Positions 8,624-18,240 of a DNA stretch of 64,000 bases are shown one piece after another. Source of the stretch: CAWKPF01 sp963851415 (lineage in GTDB: Bacteria > Acidobacteriota > Thermoanaerobaculia > Multivoradales > Multivoraceae); NCBI GenBank assembly GCA_963851415.1, contig CAWKPF010000003.1, positions 62,001 to 126,000 of the forward strand. The letters run 5' to 3'. The notes under the pieces were generated by a model, which was not told the DNA's origin, did not search any database, and worked only from the letters and a program-made list of their open reading frames with translations. The position numbers and the translations under genes were made by a program. The first letter of the stretch is position 1. Every line of letters starts with the position of its first letter.

Positions 8624-9343
8624 CTACTTCTTGCGTACGGTGCGCTTGAGCGGGGAGAGGTTGATCTCGTCGATCACGGCGCTCGGCGGTAGCGAGAGTG
8701 CGGTGATCACCGCCTCGGCGACCTGGCCCGCCGTCAGTCGATTCTCTGGCTCGGGGCCCGGCTCGAAGTCGAGCTCGTCGAAGAAGGGCGTGTCCACCAT
8801 TCCCGGGTTGATCGTCGTCACCCCGACGCCGGAGCGCGCGAGCTCTTTGCGCAGAGCCTGGGCGAAGCCCCGCAGGGCGAACTTGGAGGCACAGTAGATC
8901 GAGCCCGAGTGGCTCCCTTCGAGGGCAGCCTCCGAGGCCAGGAACACGATGTGGCCTCCACCCGAGTCGGAGCGCCGCCGGAGGGCAGGCACGAAGGCCC
9001 GGCACACGTAGGCATGGGAGAGGAAGTTCAGCTCCATCAGGTCGCGCATCTGCGCGTAGGAGAACTCCTCCAGTCCGCCGAAGCGACCGCGGCCGGCGCA
9101 CAGCACGAGCGCGTCGATCTCCGGATGGGACGACGCGATTCGTTCGAGAGTCGCGGGCAGCTCGTCGAGCTTCGAAAGGTCGACCGTTTCCCTGGAGAGC
9201 CCCTCTCGGTCGGGGAGATCGGCGGCCGAGCGGCCCAGGGCGACCACGGAGACCCCAGCGTCGAGCAGGCGCTCGGTCACCGCGTGCCCGATGCCCGACG
9301 TGGCCCCGGTGACCAATGCCTGCCTGATTCTGGGAGTGGACAT
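8624..9343 (-). CDS. SDR family NAD(P)-dependent oxidoreductase
   Basis: 239 residues, the usual length of a classical short-chain dehydrogenase/reductase. The nucleotide-binding motif GATSGIG is at 13-19, an LCAGRGRFG segment replaces NNAG, and the catalytic YCASK motif is near 147 with the preceding Ser in SHSGSIY. The C-terminal region has PGMVDTPFF, the common substrate-loop motif. The substrate cannot be assigned. It is followed on the same strand by no obvious partner; the next gene upstream ends at 9384, so a loose operon with the radical SAM group is possible. Confidence 0.9.
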   Translation of the reverse strand: MSTPRIRQALVTGATSGIGHAVTERLLDAGVSVVALGRSAADLPDREGLSRETVDLSKLDELPATLERIASSHPEIDALVLCAGRGRFGGLEEFSYAQMRDLMELNFLSHAYVCRAFVPALRRRSDSGGGHIVFLASEAALEGSHSGSIYCASKFALRGFAQALRKELARSGVGVTTINPGMVDTPFFDELDFEPGPEPENRLTAGQVAEAVITALSLPPSAVIDEINLSPLKRTVRKK

Positions 9344-9383
9344 CGGGTTCAGGCTATCGCAGCCCGGGGAACGACCGGGCCCA

Positions 9384-10379
9384 TCACGAGCATGGGAAGA
9401 GCCGGTCCTCGGGGAGATAGCGCAGTAACGACTCGGTACACGCCTCCAGCAGACGCTTCCCTCGCTGCTGTGGAAACGACAGAAGGCTGGCAGAAGAGCC
9501 TCCCTGGGCCGGCTCGAGCGTCATGGCGAGCAGTGGCTCGTCGGGGTAGAGCCTGGTGATCCGGCGATGGAAGTCCCTCGGTAGCCGAAACAGACCGAGG
9601 CTGGCGGAGTGGACGGCGGCTGGGTCGATGCGGTCGAAGAGCTGCGCGAGCATCTGCGAAAACTCCCAGTCGAAGCCCTCGATGGCGAAGAGAGGGTCGA
9701 AGCGAAGTCCGACCGTCCAGCCGGCCTCCTGCAGGCGCGCCAGCGCCTCGAGTCGATGCGCGAACGTCGGGGCGCCATGCTCGTAGCGCTCGCTGAACGA
9801 GGGAGGCGTGAGGCTGTAGGCCACGACACAGCGTTCGAAGGGCTGGCTGGCCAGGAGCGGCCGGAGGTTGACGCTCTTGGTTCGCAGCTCGAGCCAGGCA
9901 CCTCTGCGCTCGCGGAAGAAGGGCAGGACGTCCTCGACGAAGCCGCTCAGGTGCTCGAGGGCGAGACTGTCGCAGTCGTAGCCGCTGAAGAACGCGGCGT
10001 CGCCGTCGATGCGCTGGAGCTCGCGGTCGACCTGATCCAGATAGTCCTCGTAGTTGACGAACAGCACCCATGCCGCCGAGCGGAACATGCCCTGGAGGAA
10101 ACAGTAGCGACAGTCGTAGGGGCAGTTCAGGAGATGGGCGAAGTAGAAGTTGTGGTGTTGCCCGATGCCGTAGCCGGCAGGCGTTCGCAGCATGCGGGCA
10201 TCGTGCTTGTGCGCGAGAATGAGGGTGGGCGAGCGCTTCTGCAGGCGAAAGTTCTGTTGACGGCGATTGAACAACTCGCCGTACCGCTCGCAATCGACCA
10301 CGGTCGCCTTCGGCAGCCGCTCCAGAATCCGCCGCGTCCGCGGATGCTCGGCGACTTCGTTCTCGACGTAGACGAGCAT
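9384..10379 (-). CDS. SPL-family radical SAM protein
   Basis: 331 residues from the ATG at 10379. The [4Fe-4S] motif is CPYDCRYC (Cys86, Cys90, Cys93), the CxxxCxxC form placed in the context HHNFYFAHLLN typical of spore-photoproduct-lyase-like proteins. Later landmarks are FFSGYDCDSLALEH, ELRTKSV and GLRFDPL, as in that family. Bona fide SPL repairs the thymine spore photoproduct; this Gram-negative homologue probably acts on another lesion or substrate. The start is fixed by a TGATG overlap with the upstream nucleosidase gene, indicating translational coupling. I could not identify the H-atom-donating Cys of SPL with certainty. Confidence 0.87.
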   Translation of the reverse strand: MLVYVENEVAEHPRTRRILERLPKATVVDCERYGELFNRRQQNFRLQKRSPTLILAHKHDARMLRTPAGYGIGQHHNFYFAHLLNCPYDCRYCFLQGMFRSAAWVLFVNYEDYLDQVDRELQRIDGDAAFFSGYDCDSLALEHLSGFVEDVLPFFRERRGAWLELRTKSVNLRPLLASQPFERCVVAYSLTPPSFSERYEHGAPTFAHRLEALARLQEAGWTVGLRFDPLFAIEGFDWEFSQMLAQLFDRIDPAAVHSASLGLFRLPRDFHRRITRLYPDEPLLAMTLEPAQGGSSASLLSFPQQRGKRLLEACTESLLRYLPEDRLFPCS

Positions 10380-11263
10380 CAGAAGCCGCTCGTTTCCAGC
10401 TCGTCGATCCTGCGGTCGAGCTCGGACAGGACCTGCCGGCAACCGGTCATCGAGTCGAGGTCCTCGAGGACCAGGGTGGAATCCGGATCGAAGGCCCGCC
10501 AGCGACGGAGCTGCTGCTCGAGCTGCCGTCGCTGGGAAAGGGTGAAGCGAAGGCGGCTCGTGTAGACGTCGATGCTCGCGGGCGGCAGCTCGAGGGCTCG
10601 AAGTTCCGCCGCCCGATCGGCCAGCGTGGTGGTCAGTGCTGCGATCCGGTCCGCCACTTCGGACACGATCGATTCGATCCGGTGCTTGTCGAGACGCTCC
10701 GGCGGACTTTCAGTGTTGTCCGAAACGACCTTGGCGACGTGCACGAGCTCGGCGCTCGAGAGGCGAGAGGTGGCCGCCATGAAGCCCGCCGCCTCCATCT
10801 CGTAAAGCGCATCGGTCTGGTACTCGCGTTCGGCGTCGTCGACAGTTCTGATCTCGGCTGTTCCAGAAGCGCGTCCTCCCGGCATCCCTTTCGACATCGC
10901 CTCCGCCAGCGCGGAGATGACCGCCGGGTAGCTACAGCGGCTCGAGGTCTGGTCGACCACTCGGTGAGCGAGGAGCAGGGTGCCGATCTCGAGATCGTGG
11001 TGCCCGGCGATCCCGAAGTTCAGCCACGCGGTCGAGCGGGGTACTCCGAGCAGGCCGGCGAGGTACCCGACGGCCGAAGCGGAGCTCAGCTTGCCGATGC
11101 CCGAGACCGTGAGGGCGACTCTCTCCCCGAGGAAGACCCGGTAGGGGGTCACGCGCTCCAGAGGCTCGAGATCCATGGCCTCGACGAGCGGACGGGCTTC
11201 GGGGGGCAAGGCCACCACCAGGCACACCAGCGGTGTTGCGTCACTGACTCCGGGGTCGGGCAT
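10379..11263 (-). CDS. Nucleoside phosphorylase/MTA-SAH nucleosidase-like protein
   Basis: 294 residues. The first 190 resemble the PNP/UDP phosphorylase superfamily: VALPPEARP at the start, SGIGKLSSASAVGYL, NFGIAG (usually NxGxAG), the YEMEAAGF motif at 154-161 and VVSDN with the catalytic-type Asp182. A helical C-terminal tail of about 100 residues is extra. Superfamily members cleave nucleosides such as methylthioadenosine, SAH or 5'-deoxyadenosine. It lies between a glycosyltransferase (23-bp overlap) and the SPL-type radical SAM gene (TGATG overlap). A role in removing 5'-deoxyadenosine or processing a nucleoside for the radical SAM enzyme is therefore attractive but inferred. Confidence 0.8.
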   Translation of the reverse strand: MPDPGVSDATPLVCLVVALPPEARPLVEAMDLEPLERVTPYRVFLGERVALTVSGIGKLSSASAVGYLAGLLGVPRSTAWLNFGIAGHHDLEIGTLLLAHRVVDQTSSRCSYPAVISALAEAMSKGMPGGRASGTAEIRTVDDAEREYQTDALYEMEAAGFMAATSRLSSAELVHVAKVVSDNTESPPERLDKHRIESIVSEVADRIAALTTTLADRAAELRALELPPASIDVYTSRLRFTLSQRRQLEQQLRRWRAFDPDSTLVLEDLDSMTGCRQVLSELDRRIDELETSGF

Positions 11264-12152
11264 CGGGCGTGGACTCTAACAGTCCGGCGCGAGTCGCGAC
11301 CGCGTCGCACCAGCGGACCTGATCGTGGAGATCGCGCTTGAGGCTGCCCGCCCGATAGACCGCCAGCTTGCGGGCCAACTCGGCGACTGCCTGGCCGCGC
11401 TGCTCGGTTCCCAGGGTCGGCTCGGCGAGGAGCTTTTCGATGGCTCGGATACGGAATCGATCCATCGCCACGTGCTGCCTGGACAGTTGATCCGTGTGTC
11501 CGGCGTACCGGGTCACGAGCGGTTCGTCCACGAGCAGCACGGGCTCGCGATGGCAGATCCGCAGCCACAGGTCGTAGTCCTCGCAGGCGGGTAGCGTCTC
11601 GTCGAACAGGCCGACCTCCAGCAGCAGGCCCCGCTCGATCAGGACGGTCGAGGGAGAGATCGCACACAGGTCCAGACAGTGAGGGAGGTCGTGACCGCTT
11701 GCCTTGCGGTGGCGTTGCTTCGGCTGGACCTGTCGGCCATTCCGAATCCAGACCTCGTCCGTGTGGCAGAGGCGATACCGGTGCCCGTTGCGGCTCTGCC
11801 GGCTCTCCGCCAGGGCCTGGAGCTGGCGCTCGACCTTGGTCGGGTGCCATTCGTCGTCCGAATCCAGGAAGGCGACCCAGCTCTCCCCGGTCGCGCGGAC
11901 GCCTCGGTTGCGTGCCGCGGAGGCTCCGCGGTTGGCCGGGCCATCGTCCTCGTAGCCCAGGACCGAGAGCTGTGGGTGCCCCGCCGGCGGGAACCGCGCG
12001 GCCAACAGCTCTCGGGTGCCGTCACTCGATCCGTCGTCGACGACCACGATCTTCGAGGGGTCGACGGTCTGGGCGAGCACCGAACGAACCGCGCGTGCGA
12101 CTCGCTCGGCGCGGTTGAACGTGGGAACGATGACGGCGATGTCGGCCTTCAC
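11241..12152 (-). CDS. Family 2 glycosyltransferase
   Basis: 303 residues with a GT-A fold: IVPTFNRAERV at the N-terminus, VVDDGSSDGT for nucleotide-sugar binding, the FLDSDDEW metal-binding DxD, and a CEDYDLWLRI acceptor-side motif. No membrane segments are visible, so it is likely cytoplasmic or peripheral. It starts with GTG and is the first gene of a three-gene overlapping unit with the nucleosidase and radical SAM genes. A carbohydrate role linked to those two is not obvious, and the overlap may only reflect compact transcription. Confidence 0.9.
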   Translation of the reverse strand: MKADIAVIVPTFNRAERVARAVRSVLAQTVDPSKIVVVDDGSSDGTRELLAARFPPAGHPQLSVLGYEDDGPANRGASAARNRGVRATGESWVAFLDSDDEWHPTKVERQLQALAESRQSRNGHRYRLCHTDEVWIRNGRQVQPKQRHRKASGHDLPHCLDLCAISPSTVLIERGLLLEVGLFDETLPACEDYDLWLRICHREPVLLVDEPLVTRYAGHTDQLSRQHVAMDRFRIRAIEKLLAEPTLGTEQRGQAVAELARKLAVYRAGSLKRDLHDQVRWCDAVATRAGLLESTPDARPRSQ

Positions 12153-12361
12153 GACGCCCCAATCTATCGAACCGCGCCCTCGAAGCCCTGGGCGCAGCGA
12201 GCTGCGTCGGACGCCGGCGGGATCGAGCCGGATCGAGCGCAGGAGATCGGCGAGACGGCGCCGGTGCTACTGTAGGTTCTCGGTCTCGGCATCGTGGACG
12301 CTCACGTGGCCGAAGAGGTACTTCGTATCGATTTCGCATCTGTGATCCGCCGGAGCCAGAC

Positions 12362-13057
12362 TTGATCCTCGATGAATGGCGACAGCTGCTCGGTTCGCCT
12401 CTCGATCTGGTGGGCTTCGTCCTCTTCGTGCTGGTGTTCCCGGTCTACCACACGATCTACCCGTGGCTGATGCGTCTCTTTCCGAATCGGGCGGCCAAGG
12501 TCCGTCTGGACGAGTACCGCCGTTCCTGGATCTCGGGTTTGATCGAGCGCCGCGACATCGTTGCCGGTGCCCAGCAGACCCGGAACCTCACGATGGTGAA
12601 CTCGCTTCTGGCGTCTTCGTCGTTGATTCTCATGGGGTTCACCACGAATCTCCTCATGCGCCTGCCGCAGGTCTCCGAGGAGGTGCCTTCGTTGAAGGTG
12701 TGGTCGGGAGACGTCGAGACGCTTGCGCTCAAGCTGATGCTGCTGGTCCTGGTCTTCGGGGTGTCCTTCTCCTATTGCATGACGGCTCTGCGCCACCTCG
12801 GACACTTCGTGCTGGTCATCGGCGCCGATCCGGCGGTGATCGAGCGTCGGGAGGGCTCGGCAGTGGACTACATTTCGACCTTGATCAACCGGGCGTCGAA
12901 CCGCTCCACACTGGGAGTTCGGTGCCTCTACTCCGCGACGCCTCTCTTCCTCTGGCTGTTCGACACCCGGCTGTTCATCCTCGTCACGGCGTTGTGGGGT
13001 CTGAAGTTCGTCGTGTTCCAGGACTTTGCTCACATGCTGCGCGGCCCCTCGCGCTGA
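12362..13057 (+). CDS. DUF599 family membrane protein
   Basis: About 231 residues starting with TTG. Predicted membrane helices lie near 13-30 (LVGFVLFVLVFPVYHTIY), 75-95, 125-145 and 190-215. The pattern of a YHTIYPW motif, an RN.TM.NSLLASS segment and the RHLGHFVL helix fits the DUF599 family of bacterial and plant membrane proteins of unknown function. No catalytic residues are evident. The 209 bases upstream contain no gene I can support. It is followed at 13176 by the DUF362 gene on the same strand. Confidence 0.72.
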   Translation: MILDEWRQLLGSPLDLVGFVLFVLVFPVYHTIYPWLMRLFPNRAAKVRLDEYRRSWISGLIERRDIVAGAQQTRNLTMVNSLLASSSLILMGFTTNLLMRLPQVSEEVPSLKVWSGDVETLALKLMLLVLVFGVSFSYCMTALRHLGHFVLVIGADPAVIERREGSAVDYISTLINRASNRSTLGVRCLYSATPLFLWLFDTRLFILVTALWGLKFVVFQDFAHMLRGPSR

Positions 13058-13175
13058 GCCCGCCTCCCGGCCTGCCGGTCCTCTCGATAGCATGTCCTCT
13101 CGATAGCATGGAGTGGCCGGGGGCTGGTCGCCTGTCCCCAAGGCGAGCTCACCGGACTGCCCGAGGAGACCCCCG

Positions 13176-14675
<1,500 letters not shown>

Positions 14676-14711
14676 GGTCGGGTCGGGCGGGATCACAGCC
14701 GTTGGCTGCGA

Positions 14712-15779
14712 TCAGTCGACGACCGCGATGGCTCCGGGCTCGGTCACCTCACCGATCGGCCACAGCTCGATGCCCTCGGTGCGCGCCTCCTGGAGCGCGT
14801 CCTGGGCAGCTCGTGGCTCGAGGGTGAAGAGCAGGCCGCCGGAAGTCTCCGGGCTGAACATCGAGAGTCGTTGCCACTCTTCGAGGTCCTCTGCGAAGCG
14901 AATGTCGAGGGAGGAGCCCGGGCCCGGGAAGTGGTCGCGGTTGCTCTTCGCGCCGCCGGGGAAGAACTGTAGTCGCGCCATGCGTTCCGCCCCCGGGAGC
15001 CAGGGAAGACTCGAGTAGTGGAAGCGAAAGCCCACGTCGCCCTGGCCCGCCATCTCGCTGGCGTGGCCGAGTAGACCGAAGCCGGTCACATCGGTGACGG
15101 CTGATGCTCCGTGACGGAGCGCAATCTCGGCGGCGGTGCGATTGAGCGCTGCCATCGACTTCGTGGCGGCTTCGACCTCGTCGGGGGTCGCGGCGTCGCG
15201 CATCAGTCCCGTGGTCACGACTCCGCTGCCGAGCGGCTTGCTCAACAGCAGGCGATCTCCGAGTCGGGCGCCGCCCTTGCGAGTCACTGCCGAGGGCTCG
15301 ATGGTCCCGATCACGACCAGCCCGTACTTGGGCTCTGCGTCCTGAACGGTGTGTCCACCCACCAGGGGAATTCCGGCCTCGAGGGCCTTTTCCGCGCCGC
15401 CGCGCAGGATCTCCGAGGAGACTTCGACGGGAAGGTCGATGGGGAGAGCCGCGATGTTGAGGCCGAAGAGGGGTCGGGCTCCCATCGCGTAGATGTCACT
15501 CAGGCTGTTGGCTGCGGCGATCGAACCGTAGGCGTAGGGGTCATCGACGATCGGAGTGAAGAAGTCGAGCGTGACGACCAGCGCCAGGTCGTCGCTCAGT
15601 CGATACACGGCTGCGTCGTCCGCCACGTCGAGGCCGACCAGCAGCTGTTCGTGGCCACCTCGGGCCACGGTGTCGATGACTGGACGCAGAACCTGCGCCA
15701 GGACCCCCGCCGGGAGCTTGCTCGCTCAGCCGGCGCAAGCGGCCAACGAGGTCAGTCGCGGGTGCTCGGTTTCACTCAT
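14712..15779 (-). CDS. selD: Selenide, water dikinase (SelD), selenocysteine-containing
   Basis: SelD makes selenophosphate from selenide and ATP for selenocysteine and selenouridine synthesis. Starting at the ATG at 15779, the frame reads LTSLAACAG, meets TGA at 15726-15728 (codon 18), then continues ASKLPAGVLAQVL directly into the conserved SelD body. The TGA is thus where the family carries catalytic Cys or Sec, so it should be read as Sec; the product would be 355 residues. Downstream marks are GGHTVQDAEPKYGL, the DVTGFGLLGHASEM motif and FSPETSGGLL. A standard gene caller would truncate the start to about 15668 and lose the active site. selA, selB and tRNA-Sec are not in this window. Confidence 0.93.
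15683..15699 (-). promoter_or_regulatory. Candidate bacterial SECIS hairpin in selD
   Basis: In the selD mRNA, 27-43 nt after the UGA, GGCGCA and UGCGUC can pair (one G-U) around a GGUUC apical loop. A GGU-type loop at about this distance from the UGA fits bacterial SECIS elements read by SelB. I judged folding by eye only. Confidence 0.4.
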
Positions 15780-15894
15780 GGGCGCAGTATCGCACGAACA
15801 AAAGACACATTCTGGCGATCGATCTCCACATTCGCCGCGTCGAGGCGACATCTGCTCACGATCTCCTGTGGGGACACCTTGACAGGAGAGCTCC

Positions 15895-17265
15895 ATGCCC
15901 AGCGCCACTGCGACCCCGCACCCGACCCACGCCAGACGATTGGCCCGCTCGGCGACACTGAAGGTCGCCACCCTCGGGATGCTCTCGCTCGCACTTCTCG
16001 TTCCAGCGGTGTTCGTCCGAGCGCTGATCCACGAGCGCGAGGCTCGTCAGACCGCCGTGCGCACCCAGATCGCCTCGACCTGGAGCGGTCCTCAGATTCT
16101 GAGCGGTCCGATGCTGACCCTGACCTACGCGCGGAGAGCCGGGGAGCGGCAACGGCCACAGGTTCGGCGACGTCACGTGTTGCCGCTCGACACCGTGTGG
16201 GAGGTGACGTTGGAGCCCGAGCGCCGGCGGCGAGGGCTCTACGAGGCCGTGCTCTATCGGGCTCGCTTGCAGGCCGAGGGCTCGTTTCCTCCGATCCCCA
16301 TGGAGATCGACGGCTACCAGCTGAGCGGGGCGGTGCTCGGCTTCGGGCTGAGCGAAGGTCGGGGGATCGAAGCCGGCGCGAAGCTCGAGGTCGGCGGTCG
16401 CTCGAGCGATCTCGAGCCGGGCGCCGCTCCGGTCGGCCAGGCCGCCGTCTTTGGCCAGGCGGTCCATTCGGTGATCGGTCCGGAGCTTCTGCGCGGCGGT
16501 GCCCTGCCGTTCCGACTCGACCTCGACCTCCGGGGAAGTGAGCGCCTGCTCTTCCAGGCGACGGCTCGGGAAACCACCCTGCAGGTCGTGTCGTCGTGGA
16601 GTGCCCCCGGCTTCGTCGGCGCCCGGCTGCCCGATCGCCACGAGATCGGCAGCGGAGGATTCTCGGCCACCTGGCAGGCGCCTCATTTCACGCGGGCTCT
16701 ACCCGGTGCCTGGTGGGAGGGAGAGGTCGACGTGGCGGAGCTGCCGCAGGGTGCCATGGGAGTCGAACTGGTACTCGAAGCGGACGGCTATCAGCGGACG
16801 GAACGAGCCGTGAAGTACGCGCTGCTCTTCATCGTCACCACGTTCGCGCTGTTCTTCATGTTCGAGGTGCTCGGCGAGCAGCGCATTCACCCGGTGCAGT
16901 ACCTCTTGATCGGCGCGGCGCTCTGTGTCTTCTACCTGCTGCTCTTGTCGCTCACGGAGCAGTTGGGCTTCGGGGTGTCCTACGCCGCAGCGGCGACGGC
17001 GACGACGCTTCTGATCGGGGGCTACACGCGGGCGGCGCTTCGCTCGTGGTTGCGCGCTCTGTACGGGATTGCCACGCTGACAGTGCTGTACGGCTACCTC
17101 TACGTGGTGCTGCGCGCGGAGGACTACGCCCTGCTGCTCGGCTCGGTGGGACTGTTCCTCGTCCTCTGTCTCGTGATGTACCTGACGCGAGGACTCGACT
17201 GGTACACGACAAGCTCCGCTTCACTCACTGGCGAGGATCCAGCCTGGCAGACCGACCCGCCATAG
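15895..17265 (+). CDS. creD: Cell envelope integrity protein CreD
   Basis: 456 residues, close to the family length. The N-terminal membrane helix (about 24-45) and the ERxARQ.A......W.GPQ.LSGP motif are characteristic of CreD, as is the large periplasmic domain followed by a C-terminal bundle of helices from about 300 (YALLFIVTTFALFFMFE, QYLLIGAALCVFYLLLLSL). CreD is an inner-membrane protein whose expression in enterobacteria is controlled by the CreBC two-component system and affects beta-lactam and colicin tolerance. A histidine kinase/response regulator pair lies one gene downstream and could be its regulator. It is divergent from selD, with 115 bases between them. Confidence 0.9.
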   Translation: MPSATATPHPTHARRLARSATLKVATLGMLSLALLVPAVFVRALIHEREARQTAVRTQIASTWSGPQILSGPMLTLTYARRAGERQRPQVRRRHVLPLDTVWEVTLEPERRRRGLYEAVLYRARLQAEGSFPPIPMEIDGYQLSGAVLGFGLSEGRGIEAGAKLEVGGRSSDLEPGAAPVGQAAVFGQAVHSVIGPELLRGGALPFRLDLDLRGSERLLFQATARETTLQVVSSWSAPGFVGARLPDRHEIGSGGFSATWQAPHFTRALPGAWWEGEVDVAELPQGAMGVELVLEADGYQRTERAVKYALLFIVTTFALFFMFEVLGEQRIHPVQYLLIGAALCVFYLLLLSLTEQLGFGVSYAAAATATTLLIGGYTRAALRSWLRALYGIATLTVLYGYLYVVLRAEDYALLLGSVGLFLVLCLVMYLTRGLDWYTTSSASLTGEDPAWQTDPP

Positions 17266-17316
17266 TGCATGGCGGTCTGAGTGCTCGCCGGTCTGGGCTG
17301 CGCGGCAAGCTGACGG

Positions 17317-18084
17317 CTACTGGCCCTCGAGCCGCTCGATCTGCTGGAGAATGCGTGGGTTCCCGGGAGATTCCTCGAGCAGCTCCTTCCAGAAGGCCAG
17401 GGCGTCGTCTTTGCGCCCTGCCTTCTCGTAGGCGCCCGCCAGGGTCCCGGAGTTCCATCGCGAGTCCGGATGGTATTGGCGGTTGAGCTCGAGGAGTTGG
17501 ATGGCTTCGTCGAGTTTCTCGGCCGCCGCCAGTTGCTCGGCAGCCATGACCAGGGAGCGATCGGTGAAGTCGAAGGTGCCCGAACCGTAGTACTGCTCTC
17601 GGACCTCGTCGTACTTCTCGAGGGCCGCTTCGACGCCTTGTTCCTCGACAGTGCGCACCATGAGATCTTTGAGCGGCTCCGGCCGGGCGGCGCCCCGGTG
17701 ACAGGTATCACACGTCACCTGGAGGCCGCTCCTGTCGCCTTGCAGCTTGTCGAGGTGTTGGCTGTTGATCGCCTTAGTCATGCGCATCATCTCTCGGGCT
17801 CGCGTCTTCGTGGCCTTCGCATCCGACGGCATATCGAACTCGCTCAGCGGTTGGCCCTCTTCGCCGACATGGCAGTACTGGCAGCGCACGCCGAGGGCCA
17901 TCGTCACGTCGCGCATGAGGCCGATGACTTCGCGAGCCGGTGTGTCGGCGGGTAGAACCTGGAGGTTCTCGATCTCGGGATTCCACTGTTGGGCCTGGAG
18001 TGTCGTAGAGCCGAGCAGGATCGAGGAAAGGAGAACGAGGCCTGCGAGGTTCTCGCTCATGCCAACGGGTGTCGTTGATCTCAT
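17317..18084 (-). CDS. Dihaem c-type cytochrome with C-terminal TPRs
   Basis: 255 residues. After a signal peptide (to about 31) come two haem c attachment motifs, CQYCH at 68-72 and CDTCH at 125-129, spaced as in the photosynthetic-reaction-centre cytochrome c subunit domain. In Acidobacteria, shorter versions of this domain occur without photosynthesis. Residues from about 175 form TPR-like helices (EAIQLLELNRQYHPDSRWN). It is probably a periplasmic electron carrier. The start at 18084 is supported by AAGGAG seven bases upstream; an internal ATG at 18060 is the alternative. It is oriented opposite to creD and to the kinase gene. Confidence 0.85.
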   Translation of the reverse strand: MRSTTPVGMSENLAGLVLLSSILLGSTTLQAQQWNPEIENLQVLPADTPAREVIGLMRDVTMALGVRCQYCHVGEEGQPLSEFDMPSDAKATKTRAREMMRMTKAINSQHLDKLQGDRSGLQVTCDTCHRGAARPEPLKDLMVRTVEEQGVEAALEKYDEVREQYYGSGTFDFTDRSLVMAAEQLAAAEKLDEAIQLLELNRQYHPDSRWNSGTLAGAYEKAGRKDDALAFWKELLEESPGNPRILQQIERLEGQ

Positions 18085-18119
18085 TCCGGTGCTCCTTGGA
18101 TGTTTCGGTTGGCAGAGTC

Positions 18120-18158
18120 TGTGGCGACCTGTGCTGTGGCGACTTGTGCTGTGGCGGC
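18120..18158. repeat. 15-bp tandem repeat, about 2.6 copies
   Basis: The unit tgtggcgacctgtgc occurs at 18120-18134, again with one change at 18135-18149, and partly from 18150. It lies between the divergent cytochrome and kinase genes, upstream of the most plausible kinase start. Confidence 0.8.
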
Positions 18159-18240
18159 CATGCCCGGGGATTCTGCGACCAACCTGTGTCCATTGCTGCC
18201 CGAGAACGGTGCGAAGAACGTCAGAGTCTTGTCAGAAGAG

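Noticed and set aside
18100..18240. Extra N-terminal extension of the histidine kinase from 18100
   Set aside because: It is encoded partly by a 15-bp tandem repeat and gives a non-conserved Ala/Cys-rich chain before a better start at 18241.
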